A stretch of DNA of 64,000 nt, from the NCBI RefSeq assembly GCF_900580865.1, contig NZ_UTBZ01000228.1:1-64000 (forward strand). Direction: 5' to 3'. The stretch comes from Pseudomonas viridiflava (GTDB lineage: Bacteria; Pseudomonadota; Gammaproteobacteria; Pseudomonadales; Pseudomonadaceae). Under the pieces are notes generated by a model, which searched no databases, was not told the origin of the DNA, and saw nothing but the letters and a program-made list of their open reading frames with translations. Shown here piece after piece: positions 1 through 8,578 of this stretch (the first letter of the stretch is position 1; each line of letters opens with the position of its first letter). The translations under genes and the position numbers were made by a program.

Positions 1-90
1 GCCGCGCTTGGGCATGCCGAGGAAAGACTCGCGGGTTTTCACGGCAGCAGCAGGCTGACGAGCGAGAAAGGCGTACTGGCGAACGTCCAT
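1..90 (-). CDS. 5' end of an unidentified protein (partial)
   Basis: Only the first 30 codons are in the window; the gene runs off the left edge. The reading frame opens with ATG at 90 and begins MDVRQYAFLARQ, then stays open to the edge. I do not recognise the family from this fragment. The sequence just upstream (91-130) carries no strong ribosome-binding site that I can see. The call rests on an uninterrupted frame with Pseudomonas-like codon use and an otherwise empty region upstream. Confidence 0.45.
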   Translation of the reverse strand, partial: MDVRQYAFLARQPAAAVKTRESFLGMPKRG

Positions 91-531
91 GTTTAAAGTC
101 TCTTTGCAACGGGTAAGTTGATCGGGCAATCGACAGGCAAAGCAGTCCCTACCCGGCAAAAATCAGGCTGCCGGAGAGTGAAAAAAACAAATGGGGATAA
201 ATGCGCGTTTCGGTCAGAACGTCCGGAACGATGCGAAAACAATCGCAGTGCAGACTGCGAAAAGTCTGTTCGATCCCTCGAAAGCGCACATTGATATCAA
301 TGTGATGGCGCGATGGTAGATTGCCATCATTCTGGCGTCAATAAGTCGTAACAAGGCTTTGTTGGCGACCGCTCTAGAGCGCGGCTTGCGAGACATGATC
401 GACGTTTTGCCGAAAATCGCGACTTATCGGTCACACAAGTCGACACGCATCGGGTGCATTGCACTGAACTTTTCCAGGCCGGCAGCCCTCAACCGATCAA
501 CCCGCCTTGACCGGAACTGAGGCCGTCCTCC
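91..531. other. Intergenic region with no gene I can support
   Basis: This 441-base stretch separates the partial leftward gene from the small secreted protein at 532. It should hold promoters for both. It is less GC-rich than the coding sequence around it. The open frames in it are short, lack ribosome-binding sites and look like chance. I see no tRNA, terminator or palindromic repeat. Confidence 0.5.
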
Positions 532-807
532 ATGAAAATCCTTAACACATTATTGATCGCCACTACCCTTGCCTGCGCCCTGCCCGTCTGGGCCTGTACG
601 CCGGAAGAAGCCACCGCCAAACGCGAACAACTGGCCAAAGAGGTCGCCAAGCTCACCGAACAGAATCCGGCCAAGGCCAAGGAGATCAACGCCGAGTTGC
701 AGAAGATGGATCTGGGCACGGCCAGCAAGGATCTGCCGGACAAATGCCAGTTGATTGATCAGCGATTGAAAGAGTTGGGCACGGCTGAGAAAAAAGCCGA
801 AAGCTAA
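532..807 (+). CDS. Small secreted protein of unknown function (91 aa)
   Basis: The N-terminus is a typical Sec signal peptide: Lys at position 3, a hydrophobic core, and a likely signal peptidase I site after the Ala of VWA, leaving a mature protein that starts with Cys. No lipobox of the usual L-A/S-G/A-C form is clear. The mature part of about 70 residues is rich in Ala, Lys, Glu and Gln and is probably helical. It has only two Cys, one at its start and one in DKCQLID, which could pair. It stands alone, with a palindromic repeat seven bases after its stop codon. I do not recognise the family. Confidence 0.75.
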   Translation: MKILNTLLIATTLACALPVWACTPEEATAKREQLAKEVAKLTEQNPAKAKEINAELQKMDLGTASKDLPDKCQLIDQRLKELGTAEKKAES

Positions 808-813
808 AAGCCA

Positions 814-886
814 GATCAAAAGATCGCAACCTGCGGCAGCTCCTGCACCGCGCCCTGTAGGAGCTGCCGCAGGTTGCGATCTTTTG
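814..886. repeat. Paired REP element, family B (outward order)
   Basis: Two inverted arms, one reading GATCAAAAGATCGCAACCTG and the other its complement, surround a short GC-rich centre. The arms share the core TGTAGGAGCTGCCGCAGG. The same core occurs at 6194, 15815, 44634 and 47846. Here the GATC end is outermost, as at 47846, while the other three copies have the TGTAGG end outermost. It lies between a gene end and the promoter region of the next unit. Confidence 0.85.
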
Positions 887-1069
887 CGCTTGAAAATGCA
901 TTTATGCATTTATTTATTTGCACAAACGCATAACCACATCTACGGTTACATCGAGCAACGAGATCGGAACCCGCCATATGACATGGCAACCCTTGAACAC
1001 CGATCGCTCGGCAACACTGCAATACCCACACAAGCTGGACGCTTGTTTTCACTCATGGAGGATTGAAAA

Positions 1070-1654
1070 ATGTTAACCACAGAAGCAACGCAATTCACTG
1101 GCGAATCTTTGCCAAGGTGCCTGACTGGCCATCTGCTCGACCCGCAACTGGTTGAGGTCGAGGCCGCTGAACAAATCAGCGCCCTCGCCGCCGGCAGCCT
1201 CAACTTCAACATGCAGAAACAGACTCAGACCAACTGGTGCTGGGCCGCCGTGTCCGCCTCGGTCGGCAACTATTACGGCACCGGAAACTGGACGCAGTGC
1301 GGCGTGGCCAGCACTCAGCTCGACCGCAATTGCTGCAATCAGCCGGGACCGTGCAACGTCTACGGCTATCTGGATTCGGCGCTGCAAACCACCCGTAGCT
1401 ACAACGGCATGAATCAGGGTTCGCTGCAGATGTCGGCCATTCAGAACCAGATCAGCATGGGCCGCCCGGTCGGCTTGCGCTGCGCTTGGTACGGTGGCGG
1501 CGCGCATTTTCTGACGATCTACGGCACCAATGGCGATTACGTGTTGGTCGCGGACTCGATCTACGGCTATTCGACCCGTGCGCTGAACGCGTTCCCCCGT
1601 GCCTACAACGGCGGCGGCAACTGGACCCACACTTACTTCACCGTGAAAAACTAG
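1070..1654 (+). CDS. Papain-like cysteine peptidase (AvrRpt2/C39-like fold), 194 aa
   Basis: The motif QTNWCWAAVSAS at residues 53-64 is the nucleophile region of papain-like peptidases. The predicted catalytic residues are Cys57, His146 in GAHFLTIYG, and Asp162 in VADS. The protein has seven Cys (17, 57, 77, 88, 89, 95, 138), many for its size, which suggests disulfides and a non-cytoplasmic life. However, the first 45 residues are not a Sec signal and may be a propeptide or an export signal of another kind. GGAGG at 1057-1061 fixes the ATG. The next gene starts 12 bases after the stop, and its ribosome-binding site overlaps this stop codon, so the two are one transcript. The substrate is unknown. 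Confidence 0.8.
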   Translation: MLTTEATQFTGESLPRCLTGHLLDPQLVEVEAAEQISALAAGSLNFNMQKQTQTNWCWAAVSASVGNYYGTGNWTQCGVASTQLDRNCCNQPGPCNVYGYLDSALQTTRSYNGMNQGSLQMSAIQNQISMGRPVGLRCAWYGGGAHFLTIYGTNGDYVLVADSIYGYSTRALNAFPRAYNGGGNWTHTYFTVKN

Positions 1655-1666
1655 GAGGGCGACATC

Positions 1667-2266
1667 ATGCAACTGACTTATCCAAAGGCGCCTTCCAACG
1701 GCGTACAGACCTTGCGCCCGGCGCTGCAAGCGGCACTGCAAACCCAAGGCTTTGGCGCCAATCGCCAGTTCGCCAATGCGCTACCTGCAAAAATCAGCCT
1801 CAGCGAGGCGTACCGTGGCTACTCGCTGAATCTGGAGGACCTGAGCCACGGCAAAGGCCTGAAAGATGCCCGCCTCGGCGACTGGCATTACCTGGTGTTC
1901 GCCGATGGCGTGACGATTGCCGATGCACAATTGGCCGAGGTGCGCGGGCATGTCGAGTTTGCCTCGCTGAACCACGGCGATCACGCCGCTGCTACGGTGG
2001 GAGCACTGAAACTGGCGGAACAAGCGCCGCAATTGCAGGGTAAAACCGTTGAGCTGCGCGTGCTGTTTGTCTCGGCACTGCACGTTGTCGCAATCTGGCT
2101 GCATGCCGACGGTGAGGATGTATTGATCCCGATTGAGCCGACGCCGAAGGATCTGGCGGTCACGCGGTTGTATAGCGAGGCAGCCTTGCTCGCAGCATTG
2201 AAGCCGGCGGCCGATCAAGCCAAACGGCGCTTTGACGCCGACACCAGTGGCCAGCTAGGCAACTGA
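1667..2266 (+). CDS. Unknown protein co-transcribed with the cysteine peptidase (199 aa)
   Basis: I do not recognise this family. The protein has no signal peptide, no membrane segment and no Cys at all, unlike the Cys-rich peptidase before it. It looks like a mixed alpha/beta soluble protein, with a hydrophobic strand region around VELRVLFVSALHVVAIWLH and an Ala-rich C-terminal helix. AGGAGGG directly at the upstream stop codon serves as its ribosome-binding site, so translation is probably coupled to the peptidase. A terminator follows directly. Tight pairing with a peptidase suggests an inhibitor, chaperone or immunity role, but that is inference from position only. Confidence 0.75.
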   Translation: MQLTYPKAPSNGVQTLRPALQAALQTQGFGANRQFANALPAKISLSEAYRGYSLNLEDLSHGKGLKDARLGDWHYLVFADGVTIADAQLAEVRGHVEFASLNHGDHAAATVGALKLAEQAPQLQGKTVELRVLFVSALHVVAIWLHADGEDVLIPIEPTPKDLAVTRLYSEAALLAALKPAADQAKRRFDADTSGQLGN

Positions 2267-2272
2267 TGGACG

Positions 2273-2303
2273 AAAAAAAACCCGGACACTGTCCGGGTTT
2301 TTT
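2273..2303. terminator. Bidirectional rho-independent terminator
   Basis: A run of eight A, the stem CCCGGAC/GTCCGGG with a two-base loop, and a run of six T. It lies between the convergent ends of the peptidase-partner gene and the helicase gene and can serve both. Confidence 0.9.
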
Positions 2304-2320
2304 CTGTGCGCCTGAAAAGC

Positions 2321-3661
2321 TTATTCAGCCGCAGGCTCTGCCGGCTTGCGACGCTTGAGCGGCGCCATGCCGTCGCTGCTGACCAACGAGTCCGGCTTCG
2401 GACGGTTGACGCTCTTGCGCTTGGTCGGCGTCTTGGCGGCGGTTTTTTTCTTGTCGCCCTTGGCGTCAGTCTTTTTCTTCTTCACGCCAACGGCTTTGCC
2501 CGAAGCCTTGACCTTTTTCGGCCCGCCGTAGGTGCCTTTGACTTCCTTGATGGTGCGGCGCTCGAAGCTCTGCTTCAGGTAGCGCTCGATGCTCGACATC
2601 AGGTTCCAGTCGCCGTGGCAGATCAGCGAGATCGCCAGACCGTCGTTACCGGCACGACCGGTACGACCGATGCGGTGCACGTATTCGTCGCCGCTGCGTG
2701 GCATGTCGAAGTTGATCACCAGATCCAGGCCATCGACGTCCAGACCACGGGCCGCGACGTCGGTCGCCACCAGAATCTTCACGCCGCCCTGCTTCAGACG
2801 GTCGATCGCCAGTTTGCGATCCTTCTGGTCTTTCTCGCCGTGCAGCACGAATGCTTTGTATTCCTGAGCCACAAGACGACCGTAGATGCGGTCGGCCATG
2901 GCGCGGGTGTTGGTGAAGACGATGGCCTTCTGATAGGTCTCGTTGGCCAGCAGCCAGTTCACAATCTGCTCTTTGTGCTGATTGTGGTCGGCGGTGATGA
3001 TTTGCTGGCGGGTGGTCGAGTTCAGCTGGCTGACCGCGTTGAGCTGCAAGTGCTCAGGGTTGTTCAGCACCTTGCCGATCATCTCGCGCAGGCCGGAACC
3101 GCCGGTGGTGGCGGAGAACAGCATGGTCTGCTGACGGTTCGGGCATTCGTCGACCAGACGCTGCACGTCTTCGGCGAAGCCCATGTCGAGCATGCGGTCG
3201 GCTTCGTCGAGCACCAGCACTTCGACTTCTTTGAGGTCGAGGTTGCCGGCGTTGAGTTGCTCGATCATCCGGCCCGGGGTGCCGATGAGGATGTCCGGCA
3301 CTTTGCGCAGCATCGCCGCCTGGACCTTGAAGTCTTCACCGCCGGTGATCAGGCCGGACTTGATGAAGGTGAACTGCGAAAAGCGTTCAACTTCCTTCAG
3401 GGTCTGCTGGGCCAGTTCACGGGTCGGCAGCAGGATCAGCGTCTTGATGCTGACACGAACCTTGGCCGGGCCGATCAGGCGATTGAGGATTGGCAGAACG
3501 AAAGCGGCGGTCTTGCCGCTACCGGTTTGCGCCGTCACCCGCAAATCACGCCCTTGGAGCGCCAGCGGGATGGCCGCGGCTTGCACAGGCGTTGGCTCGA
3601 CAAATTTCAGCTCGGCCACAGCTTTAAGCAGGCGTTCGTGCAGGGCGAATTGGGAAAACAC
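2321..3661 (-). CDS. DEAD-box ATP-dependent RNA helicase (446 aa)
   Basis: All core DEAD-box motifs are visible: the Q motif region FVEPTPVQAAAIP, Walker A AQTGSGKT (44-51), PTRELA, TPGR, DEAD (152-155), SAT (183-185), ATDVAARGLD and HRIGRTGRAG. The C-terminal tail of about 70 residues is strongly basic, with Lys-rich runs that would bind RNA. The open frame extends farther upstream, but I place the start at GTG 3661 because GAGG lies about eight bases before it and the helicase homology begins there (FSQFALHERLL). It resembles the P. aeruginosa PA2840 type, called DeaD in that species. The expected role is RNA remodelling in ribosome assembly or mRNA decay. Confidence 0.92.
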   Translation of the reverse strand: MFSQFALHERLLKAVAELKFVEPTPVQAAAIPLALQGRDLRVTAQTGSGKTAAFVLPILNRLIGPAKVRVSIKTLILLPTRELAQQTLKEVERFSQFTFIKSGLITGGEDFKVQAAMLRKVPDILIGTPGRMIEQLNAGNLDLKEVEVLVLDEADRMLDMGFAEDVQRLVDECPNRQQTMLFSATTGGSGLREMIGKVLNNPEHLQLNAVSQLNSTTRQQIITADHNQHKEQIVNWLLANETYQKAIVFTNTRAMADRIYGRLVAQEYKAFVLHGEKDQKDRKLAIDRLKQGGVKILVATDVAARGLDVDGLDLVINFDMPRSGDEYVHRIGRTGRAGNDGLAISLICHGDWNLMSSIERYLKQSFERRTIKEVKGTYGGPKKVKASGKAVGVKKKKTDAKGDKKKTAAKTPTKRKSVNRPKPDSLVSSDGMAPLKRRKPAEPAAE

Positions 3662-3853
3662 GGGTGCTACCTCGAAGATATGCAAAAAAACAGCTGCATA
3701 GGTTACCGGTTTCGAGCGCTCAGGCCGAGTTTCTTTATGCAAACGGACGTAATCAGTGGCTTTTTTGTTGCTCGATTTGTCTCCAACGGTAATACACGGC
3801 GTCTTAAATGCTCTAATCGCCCATCGCGTCTTAACAGAAGAATCGTTGCTCTC

Positions 3854-5152
3854 ATGGATATCAAACAGCTCTGGCTCAACGCCCAGGACCTCTGGGGCAC
3901 TCTCGAACAGCATCCCCTGTTGCAGGCCGGCCTGGCTCTGACAGTGTTATTGGTAATCGCGCTGGTGCTCGGACGAGTGGCGCGTTACCTGATTCTGCAC
4001 GCCAGCCGCATGCTCGGGCGCCAACCGGCGCTGCACTGGATCAATGACTTCCGTCACAACAAGGTGTTTCAGCGCCTGGCGCAGATGACGCCGTCGCTGG
4101 TGATCCAGTTCGGCCTGCACCTGGTGCCAGAACTGAGCAAAACCGCCATGACCTTTCTCGGCAATGTGGCGCTGTCGTTCACCATTCTGTTCCTGCTGCT
4201 CTCGGTCAGTGCCCTGCTCAATGCCCTGCTCGACATCTATGCCCGCACCGAACACGCCCGTACGCGCTCGATCAAGGGCTACGTGCAACTGGCGAAAATG
4301 GTTTTGTACGTGTTCGGCGCGATCATCATCGTCGCTACATTGATCGACCGCTCGCCGCTGTTGCTGCTGTCCGGTCTGGGTGCGATGTCGGCGGTGATTC
4401 TGTTGGTCTACAAAGACACGCTGCTGTCGTTCGTTGCCAGCGTGCAACTGACCAGCAACGACATGCTGCGGGTCGGCGACTGGATCGAAATGCCGCAAGT
4501 CGGCGCCGATGGCGACGTGGTCGACATCACCCTGCACACGGTCAAGGTGCAGAATTTCGACAAGACCATCGTCTCGATCCCGACCTGGCGGCTGATGTCC
4601 GAGTCGTTCAAGAACTGGCGCGGCATGCAGCAATCGGGCGGACGGCGGATCAAACGCAGCTTGTTCATCGATGCCAGCGGCGTGCGTTTCATCCGTGACG
4701 ACGAAGAGGAAAAGCTCTCCCAGGTGCACCTGCTGACCGACTACATGAGCCGCAAGAAAGCCGAGCTCAAAGCGTGGAACGAGGCCCAGGGTAATGTCGC
4801 AGCGATGTCGGCCAACCGCCGGCGCATGACCAATATCGGCACGTTCCGCGCGTATGCGTTGGCGTATCTGAAGAGTCATCCGGAGATTCAGCCGAACATG
4901 ACCTGCATGGTGCGGCAGATGCAGACAACGGCGCAGGGTATTCCGCTTGAGATTTACTGTTTCACCCGTACTACGGCGTGGGCCGATTACGAGCGGATTC
5001 AGGGGGATATTTTTGATTATCTGCTGGCGGTGCTGCCGGAGTTTGGCTTGAGCCTGTATCAGCAGCCGAGTGGTGGGGATTTGCGTTCGGGGTTGCTGCC
5101 GGCGGTGCTTGGCGCGGCCAGCATTCCCGAGCCGCAGAAACACCTGATGTAA
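3854..5152 (+). CDS. ybdG: YbdG-type mechanosensitive ion channel (MscS family), 432 aa
   Basis: The N-terminal 190 residues hold about five hydrophobic segments, the last (about 167-186, LLLLSGLGAMSAVILL) being the pore helix of the MscS family. The MscS beta domain follows (LRVGDWIEMPQVGADGDVVDI), with the family pattern of conserved Asp and Gly. The C-terminal cytoplasmic part contains CFTRTTAWADYERIQGDIFDYL, characteristic of YbdG. The length is close to E. coli YbdG (415 aa). The same frame is open far upstream, but the protein homology begins at ATG 3854. It is divergent from the helicase gene. The expected role is a small-conductance channel protecting against osmotic downshock. Confidence 0.9.
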   Translation: MDIKQLWLNAQDLWGTLEQHPLLQAGLALTVLLVIALVLGRVARYLILHASRMLGRQPALHWINDFRHNKVFQRLAQMTPSLVIQFGLHLVPELSKTAMTFLGNVALSFTILFLLLSVSALLNALLDIYARTEHARTRSIKGYVQLAKMVLYVFGAIIIVATLIDRSPLLLLSGLGAMSAVILLVYKDTLLSFVASVQLTSNDMLRVGDWIEMPQVGADGDVVDITLHTVKVQNFDKTIVSIPTWRLMSESFKNWRGMQQSGGRRIKRSLFIDASGVRFIRDDEEEKLSQVHLLTDYMSRKKAELKAWNEAQGNVAAMSANRRRMTNIGTFRAYALAYLKSHPEIQPNMTCMVRQMQTTAQGIPLEIYCFTRTTAWADYERIQGDIFDYLLAVLPEFGLSLYQQPSGGDLRSGLLPAVLGAASIPEPQKHLM

Positions 5153-5165
5153 CCCAAAGATCAAA

Positions 5166-5254
5166 TGTGGGAGCGAGCCTGCTCGCGAATGCAATGTGTC
5201 AGTCGCCCCATACTTATCTGACCCAACGCCCTCGCGAGCAGGCTCGCTCCCACA
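5166..5254. repeat. Paired REP element, family A, 89 bp
   Basis: An inverted pair with outer arms TGTGGGAGCGAGCCTGCTCG and the complement, and an inner segment with partial symmetry. It lies between the convergent ends of ybdG and the DMT transporter gene. Other 89-bp members with the same arms are at 11893, 12894, 18236, 42364, 50536, 55128 and 58080. Confidence 0.92.
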
Positions 5255-5258
5255 AGGG

Positions 5259-6125
5259 TTACGCGGTGGCTGGAGATTTGCGGATGCCCAACCGGCTGAT
5301 CCAGACCGCCGCCAGGATGACGCTGCCGCCAAGAAACAACCGCCCCAGTTCCTCATGTTGATTCCAGATCAGCAGATTCAGCAGCAACCCCACCGGCACA
5401 TGCAGGTTGTTCATCACCGCCAACGTGCCGCCGTTGACCATGCAAGCCCCCTTGTTCCACCAGTACATACCCAACGCGGTCGAAACCAGGCCGAGGAATA
5501 GCAACACGCCCCATTGCAGCGGTGCTTCCGGGAGGAAGTTGGCTTTGCCGAACAGCAGGAATGCCGGCAGCACCACGGCCAGCGCGCCGAGGTAGAAGAA
5601 GCCGAAACGCCGGTAATGCGGCAGATCGCTCGGGTGCTTGGCCACCAGATGCTTGTACATCACCTGTCCTGCGGCGTAGGTGAAGTTGGCCAGTTGCAGG
5701 AGCAGGAAGCCCATGAAGAAGTCCGGATTGATGCTGTCGAAGCGAATCACCGCCGCCCCGCCCACCGCCACCAGCGCAGCGATCAGTGCCCACGGATTGA
5801 AGCGCCGGTTCAGGGCATCTTCGATCAGGGTCACGTGCAACGGCGTGAGGATGGTGAACAGCAACACCTCCGGCACCGTCAGCACGCGGAAGCTCAAGTA
5901 CAGACAGACGTAAGTCACGCCGAACTGCAAGGCACCGATCATCAGCATGCCGCGCATGAACGAAGGTTCGACCGAGCGCCAGCGGGTCAACGGAATGAAC
6001 ACCAGCCCGGCCAGCACGACGCGCACCAGCACCGCGAAGTAACTGTCGACATGACCGGCCAGGTATTCGCCGATCAGACTGAAGGAAAACGCCTGGATCA
6101 GCGTGACAAAAAGTAGATAGCCCAT
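5259..6125 (-). CDS. DMT-superfamily (EamA) transporter, 288 aa
   Basis: The protein is almost entirely hydrophobic, with about ten predicted membrane helices in two repeated halves, the EamA arrangement. The length is typical. The first half ends in VPEVLLFTILTPLHVTLIED and the second contains LGLVSTALGMYWWNKG, matching the carboxylate/amine transporter branch (YtfF-like). The substrate cannot be told from sequence. A gene for an MscS channel ends opposite it, with a REP element between the two stop codons. Two further EamA proteins lie at 26489 and 27486, and the three are not close copies. Confidence 0.85.
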   Translation of the reverse strand: MGYLLFVTLIQAFSFSLIGEYLAGHVDSYFAVLVRVVLAGLVFIPLTRWRSVEPSFMRGMLMIGALQFGVTYVCLYLSFRVLTVPEVLLFTILTPLHVTLIEDALNRRFNPWALIAALVAVGGAAVIRFDSINPDFFMGFLLLQLANFTYAAGQVMYKHLVAKHPSDLPHYRRFGFFYLGALAVVLPAFLLFGKANFLPEAPLQWGVLLFLGLVSTALGMYWWNKGACMVNGGTLAVMNNLHVPVGLLLNLLIWNQHEELGRLFLGGSVILAAVWISRLGIRKSPATA

Positions 6126-6193
6126 GCTCGCCTCGAAATCGAATGGCGGCGACGATAGCGGTTTTTCGATTCCGCAACCAACACAAATCCCCG

Positions 6194-6278
6194 TGTAGGA
6201 GCTGCCGAAGGCTGCGATCTTTTGATGTTGATTTTAAAAAACAAGATCAAAAGATCGCAGCCTGCGGCAGCTCCTACA
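6194..6278. repeat. Paired REP element, family B (inward order)
   Basis: The arms begin TGTAGGAGCTGCCGAAGGCT and end with the complement, separated by an AT-rich centre with GATCTTTTGAT and ATCAAAAGATC facing each other. It occupies most of the gap between the DMT gene start (6125) and the azoreductase terminator. Nothing else is apparent in 6126-6446 except that terminator. Confidence 0.88.
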
Positions 6279-6300
6279 GGGGATCGGTGAATCGCGGGCA

Positions 6301-6339
6301 AAAAAAAGCCCGATCTCGCTAATGCGTTCAATCGGGCTA
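6301..6339 (-). terminator. Rho-independent terminator of the azoreductase gene
   Basis: Read on the minus strand, the stem AGCCCGAT/ATCGGGCT encloses a loop of about 16 bases and is followed by seven T. It lies about 110 bases past the azoreductase stop codon. Confidence 0.8.
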
Positions 6340-6446
6340 CAGCACTCAGGAGCAACAAGTGCAAAGGGAGGTTCGATGCGCGTGGAACCTTGAAGGGGTT
6401 GCGCCAGGTCACTAGACCATCCAGCGATTATCTGGCGATTAACCTA

Positions 6447-7046
6447 TCAAGCGACCTGGGACAGCTTGGCGTTGGCCTGATTCAGACCCTTCTCCTGGAA
6501 GTCGCCACCGAGGTTCATGCCCTCGGCGTGAATGAACGTCACGTCGTTGATGCCGATGAACCCCATCACCTGACGCAGGTACGGTTCCTGATGATCCGCC
6601 GGTCCGCCGGCGTAGATGCCGCCGCGAGCGGTGAGCACGTAGGCACGTTTGCCGCTGAGCAGGCCTTGCGGGCCGGTTTCCGTGTACTTGAAGGTCACGC
6701 CGGCACGCAGCACGTGGTCGAGCCAGGCCTTGAGGGTGCTCGGGATGGCGAAGTTGTACATCGGCGCGGCCATCACCAGCACGTCGGCGGCGAGCAATTC
6801 ATCGGTCAATTCGTTGGAGCGGTCCAGCGACGCTTGCTCGTTGGCGTTGCGTTGCTCGGCAGGCTTCATCCAGCCACCCAACAGGTTGGCGTCCAGATGC
6901 GGTACCGGGTTCACGGCGAGGTCACGTACGGTGATCTGATCGGCCGGGTGCGCCGCTTTCCACTGACTGATGAAGGTCTGGGTCAGTTGACGGGATACCG
7001 AGTCTTGCTGGCGGGCGCTGCTTTCGATGATCAGAACGCGGGACAT
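6447..7046 (-). CDS. azoR: FMN-dependent NADH-azoreductase
   Basis: The protein has the flavodoxin-like fold of the AzoR/AcpD family. Visible motifs are the N-terminal VLIIESSARQQDSVSR phosphate-binding loop, APMYNFAIPSTLKAWLDHVLRAG around the FMN-binding site, and LTARGGIY. Its 199 residues match the family (about 200). It acts in the cytoplasm as a homodimer, reducing quinones, azo dyes and nitro compounds with NADH. GGAGG lies upstream of ATG 7046. It is a single-gene unit with its own terminator. A LysR gene is nearby at 7641 but not directly divergent. Confidence 0.93.
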   Translation of the reverse strand: MSRVLIIESSARQQDSVSRQLTQTFISQWKAAHPADQITVRDLAVNPVPHLDANLLGGWMKPAEQRNANEQASLDRSNELTDELLAADVLVMAAPMYNFAIPSTLKAWLDHVLRAGVTFKYTETGPQGLLSGKRAYVLTARGGIYAGGPADHQEPYLRQVMGFIGINDVTFIHAEGMNLGGDFQEKGLNQANAKLSQVA

Positions 7047-7176
7047 GTTGTGTAGCCTCCATCCGAGAATGTTGTAAGTCGATGGAGTGAAGGTTAAACA
7101 GAGTTGAATCGATGAAAAAGCGCAAATAATTGCTGCAAAGCATCGAATAATTCGTTTAGATGCTGAACCATGCTCC

Positions 7177-7265
7177 TGTAGGAGTGAGCCTGCTCGCGAT
7201 AGCGGTGTGTCAGGTATATCTGTGTTAACTGAAACACCGCTATCGCGAGCAGGCTCACTCCTACA
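7177..7265. repeat. Paired REP element, family C, 89 bp
   Basis: The arms read TGTAGGAGTGAGCCTGCTCG and the complement. This is a variant of family A in which GGGAGCGAG is replaced by AGGAGTGAG. The length is again 89 bp. The inner arms GCGGTGTGTCAG and CTGAAACACCGC also pair. A single arm of the same family lies at 27420. Confidence 0.9.
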
Positions 7266-7276
7266 GGGGATCGGTG

Positions 7277-7591
7277 TTACTTCGGGGTGCAGGTCAGTTT
7301 GATGCGCAGCTTGATGATCTCGCGGGTGAACTTGGCCGTGGCGTTTTTATGTTTGCCGGCCGGTACGTCGATCGTGCGGGTGCGTGGTGCTTCCGGGCCA
7401 TTGCTGAACACCGCTTTGCACGTCGCGTCGACATCACCGTAGTTGGCCACCCGGATTGAGCCGATGTCGTTATCGGTGTCGAAGGTCTCGTAGTCGATCT
7501 TCATGCCGTTGAGGTCTTTCTGCACATCGATCGGGTACGCAAAAGCAGTCAGCGGAAGCAGCGCCAGCAGCACACAACAGAATTTTTTCAT
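7277..7591 (-). CDS. Small periplasmic protein of unknown function (104 aa)
   Basis: The N-terminus is a Sec signal peptide (MKKFCCVLLALLPLTAFA) with a clear signal peptidase I site after AFA. The mature protein is about 86 residues and looks mostly beta, with two Cys (in ATCKAVF and LTCTPK) placed to form a disulfide. Proteins of this kind are common in Pseudomonas. I recall some database copies carrying the label 3-phosphoglycerate kinase, which nothing in this sequence supports. GGAG lies eight bases before ATG 7591. A family C REP ends 11 bases past the stop codon. The function is unknown. Confidence 0.8.
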   Translation of the reverse strand: MKKFCCVLLALLPLTAFAYPIDVQKDLNGMKIDYETFDTDNDIGSIRVANYGDVDATCKAVFSNGPEAPRTRTIDVPAGKHKNATAKFTREIIKLRIKLTCTPK

Positions 7592-7640
7592 TCGGCAGTC
7601 TCCATGAGGGACGGCCAGCTTAGGACAAGAGGAGCTATTG

Positions 7641-8564
7641 ATGAAAGCGCCCCGCGTGACCCTTGATCAATGGCGAACATTGCAAGCCGTGGTCGACCAC
7701 GGCGGATTCGCCCAGGCCGCCGAGGCCTTGCACCGTTCGCAATCGTCGGTGAGTTACACCGTCGCCCGCATGCAGGACCAACTCGGCGTGCCGTTGCTGC
7801 GCATCGACGGGCGTAAAGCCGTGCTCACCGAGGCCGGCGGCGTATTGCTGCGCCGTTCGCGGCAACTGGTGAAACAGGCCAGTCAACTGGAAGACCTCGC
7901 CCACCACATGGAGCAAGGTTGGGAAGCCGAGGTGCGGCTGGTAGTCGATGCGGCCTACCCGAGCGCACGGATCGTTCGCGCGCTGACCGCGTTCATGCCG
8001 CAGAGTCGCGGCTGCCGCGTGCGTTTGCGTGAGGAAGTGTTGTCAGGTGTCGAAGAAGTGCTGCTCGAAGGCGTGGCCGATCTGGCCATCACCGGCCTGA
8101 GCATTCCCGGTTACCTTGGTGCGGAACTGAGCGACGTCGAATTCGTCGCCGTTGCTCATCCCGATCACCCGCTGCATCGGCTCAATCGCGAACTGAGCTT
8201 TCAGGATCTGGAAACCCAGATGCAGGTGGTGATCCGCGACTCCGGCCGCCAGCAGCCGCGTGATGTCGGCTGGCTCGGCGCCGAACAGCGCTGGACCGTC
8301 GGCAGCCTCGCCACGGCGGCCACGTTCGTCAGCAGCGGGCTCGGTTTTGCCTGGCTGCCACGGCATATGATCGAGCGCGAACTGAAGGATGGCTCGCTCA
8401 AGCTGCTACCGTTGGACAGGGGCGGAAACCGCAACTCCAGTTTCTATCTGTATTCGAACAAGGACAAACCCCTGGGCCCGGCCACGCAAATTCTCATCGA
8501 ACTGCTGCGTACCTTCGACACCTTGCCGCTGGACGCACCGTTCGCCGCCCCCGAACAAGCCTGA
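7641..8564 (+). CDS. LysR-family transcriptional regulator (307 aa)
   Basis: The N-terminal winged helix-turn-helix is typical: TLQAVVDHGGFAQAAEALHR, then SQSSVSYTVARMQDQLGVPL. A co-inducer-binding domain follows, with SGLGFAWLPRHMIERE near its end. The frame also allows a TTG one codon earlier, but AAGAGGAG at 7627-7634 is placed for ATG 7641. Fourteen bases separate it from the hydrolase gene downstream, so the two are probably co-transcribed. That is unusual for LysR genes, which more often diverge from their targets. The ligand and target genes are unknown. Confidence 0.9.
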   Translation: MKAPRVTLDQWRTLQAVVDHGGFAQAAEALHRSQSSVSYTVARMQDQLGVPLLRIDGRKAVLTEAGGVLLRRSRQLVKQASQLEDLAHHMEQGWEAEVRLVVDAAYPSARIVRALTAFMPQSRGCRVRLREEVLSGVEEVLLEGVADLAITGLSIPGYLGAELSDVEFVAVAHPDHPLHRLNRELSFQDLETQMQVVIRDSGRQQPRDVGWLGAEQRWTVGSLATAATFVSSGLGFAWLPRHMIERELKDGSLKLLPLDRGGNRNSSFYLYSNKDKPLGPATQILIELLRTFDTLPLDAPFAAPEQA

Positions 8565-8578
8565 CACGGAGTTCACCG

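Noticed and set aside
884..1066. Small plus-strand open frame just upstream of the cysteine peptidase gene
   Set aside because: It begins inside the family B REP flank, has no ribosome-binding site, and shows no signal peptide or recognisable composition. Its end before the peptidase ATG seems coincidental.
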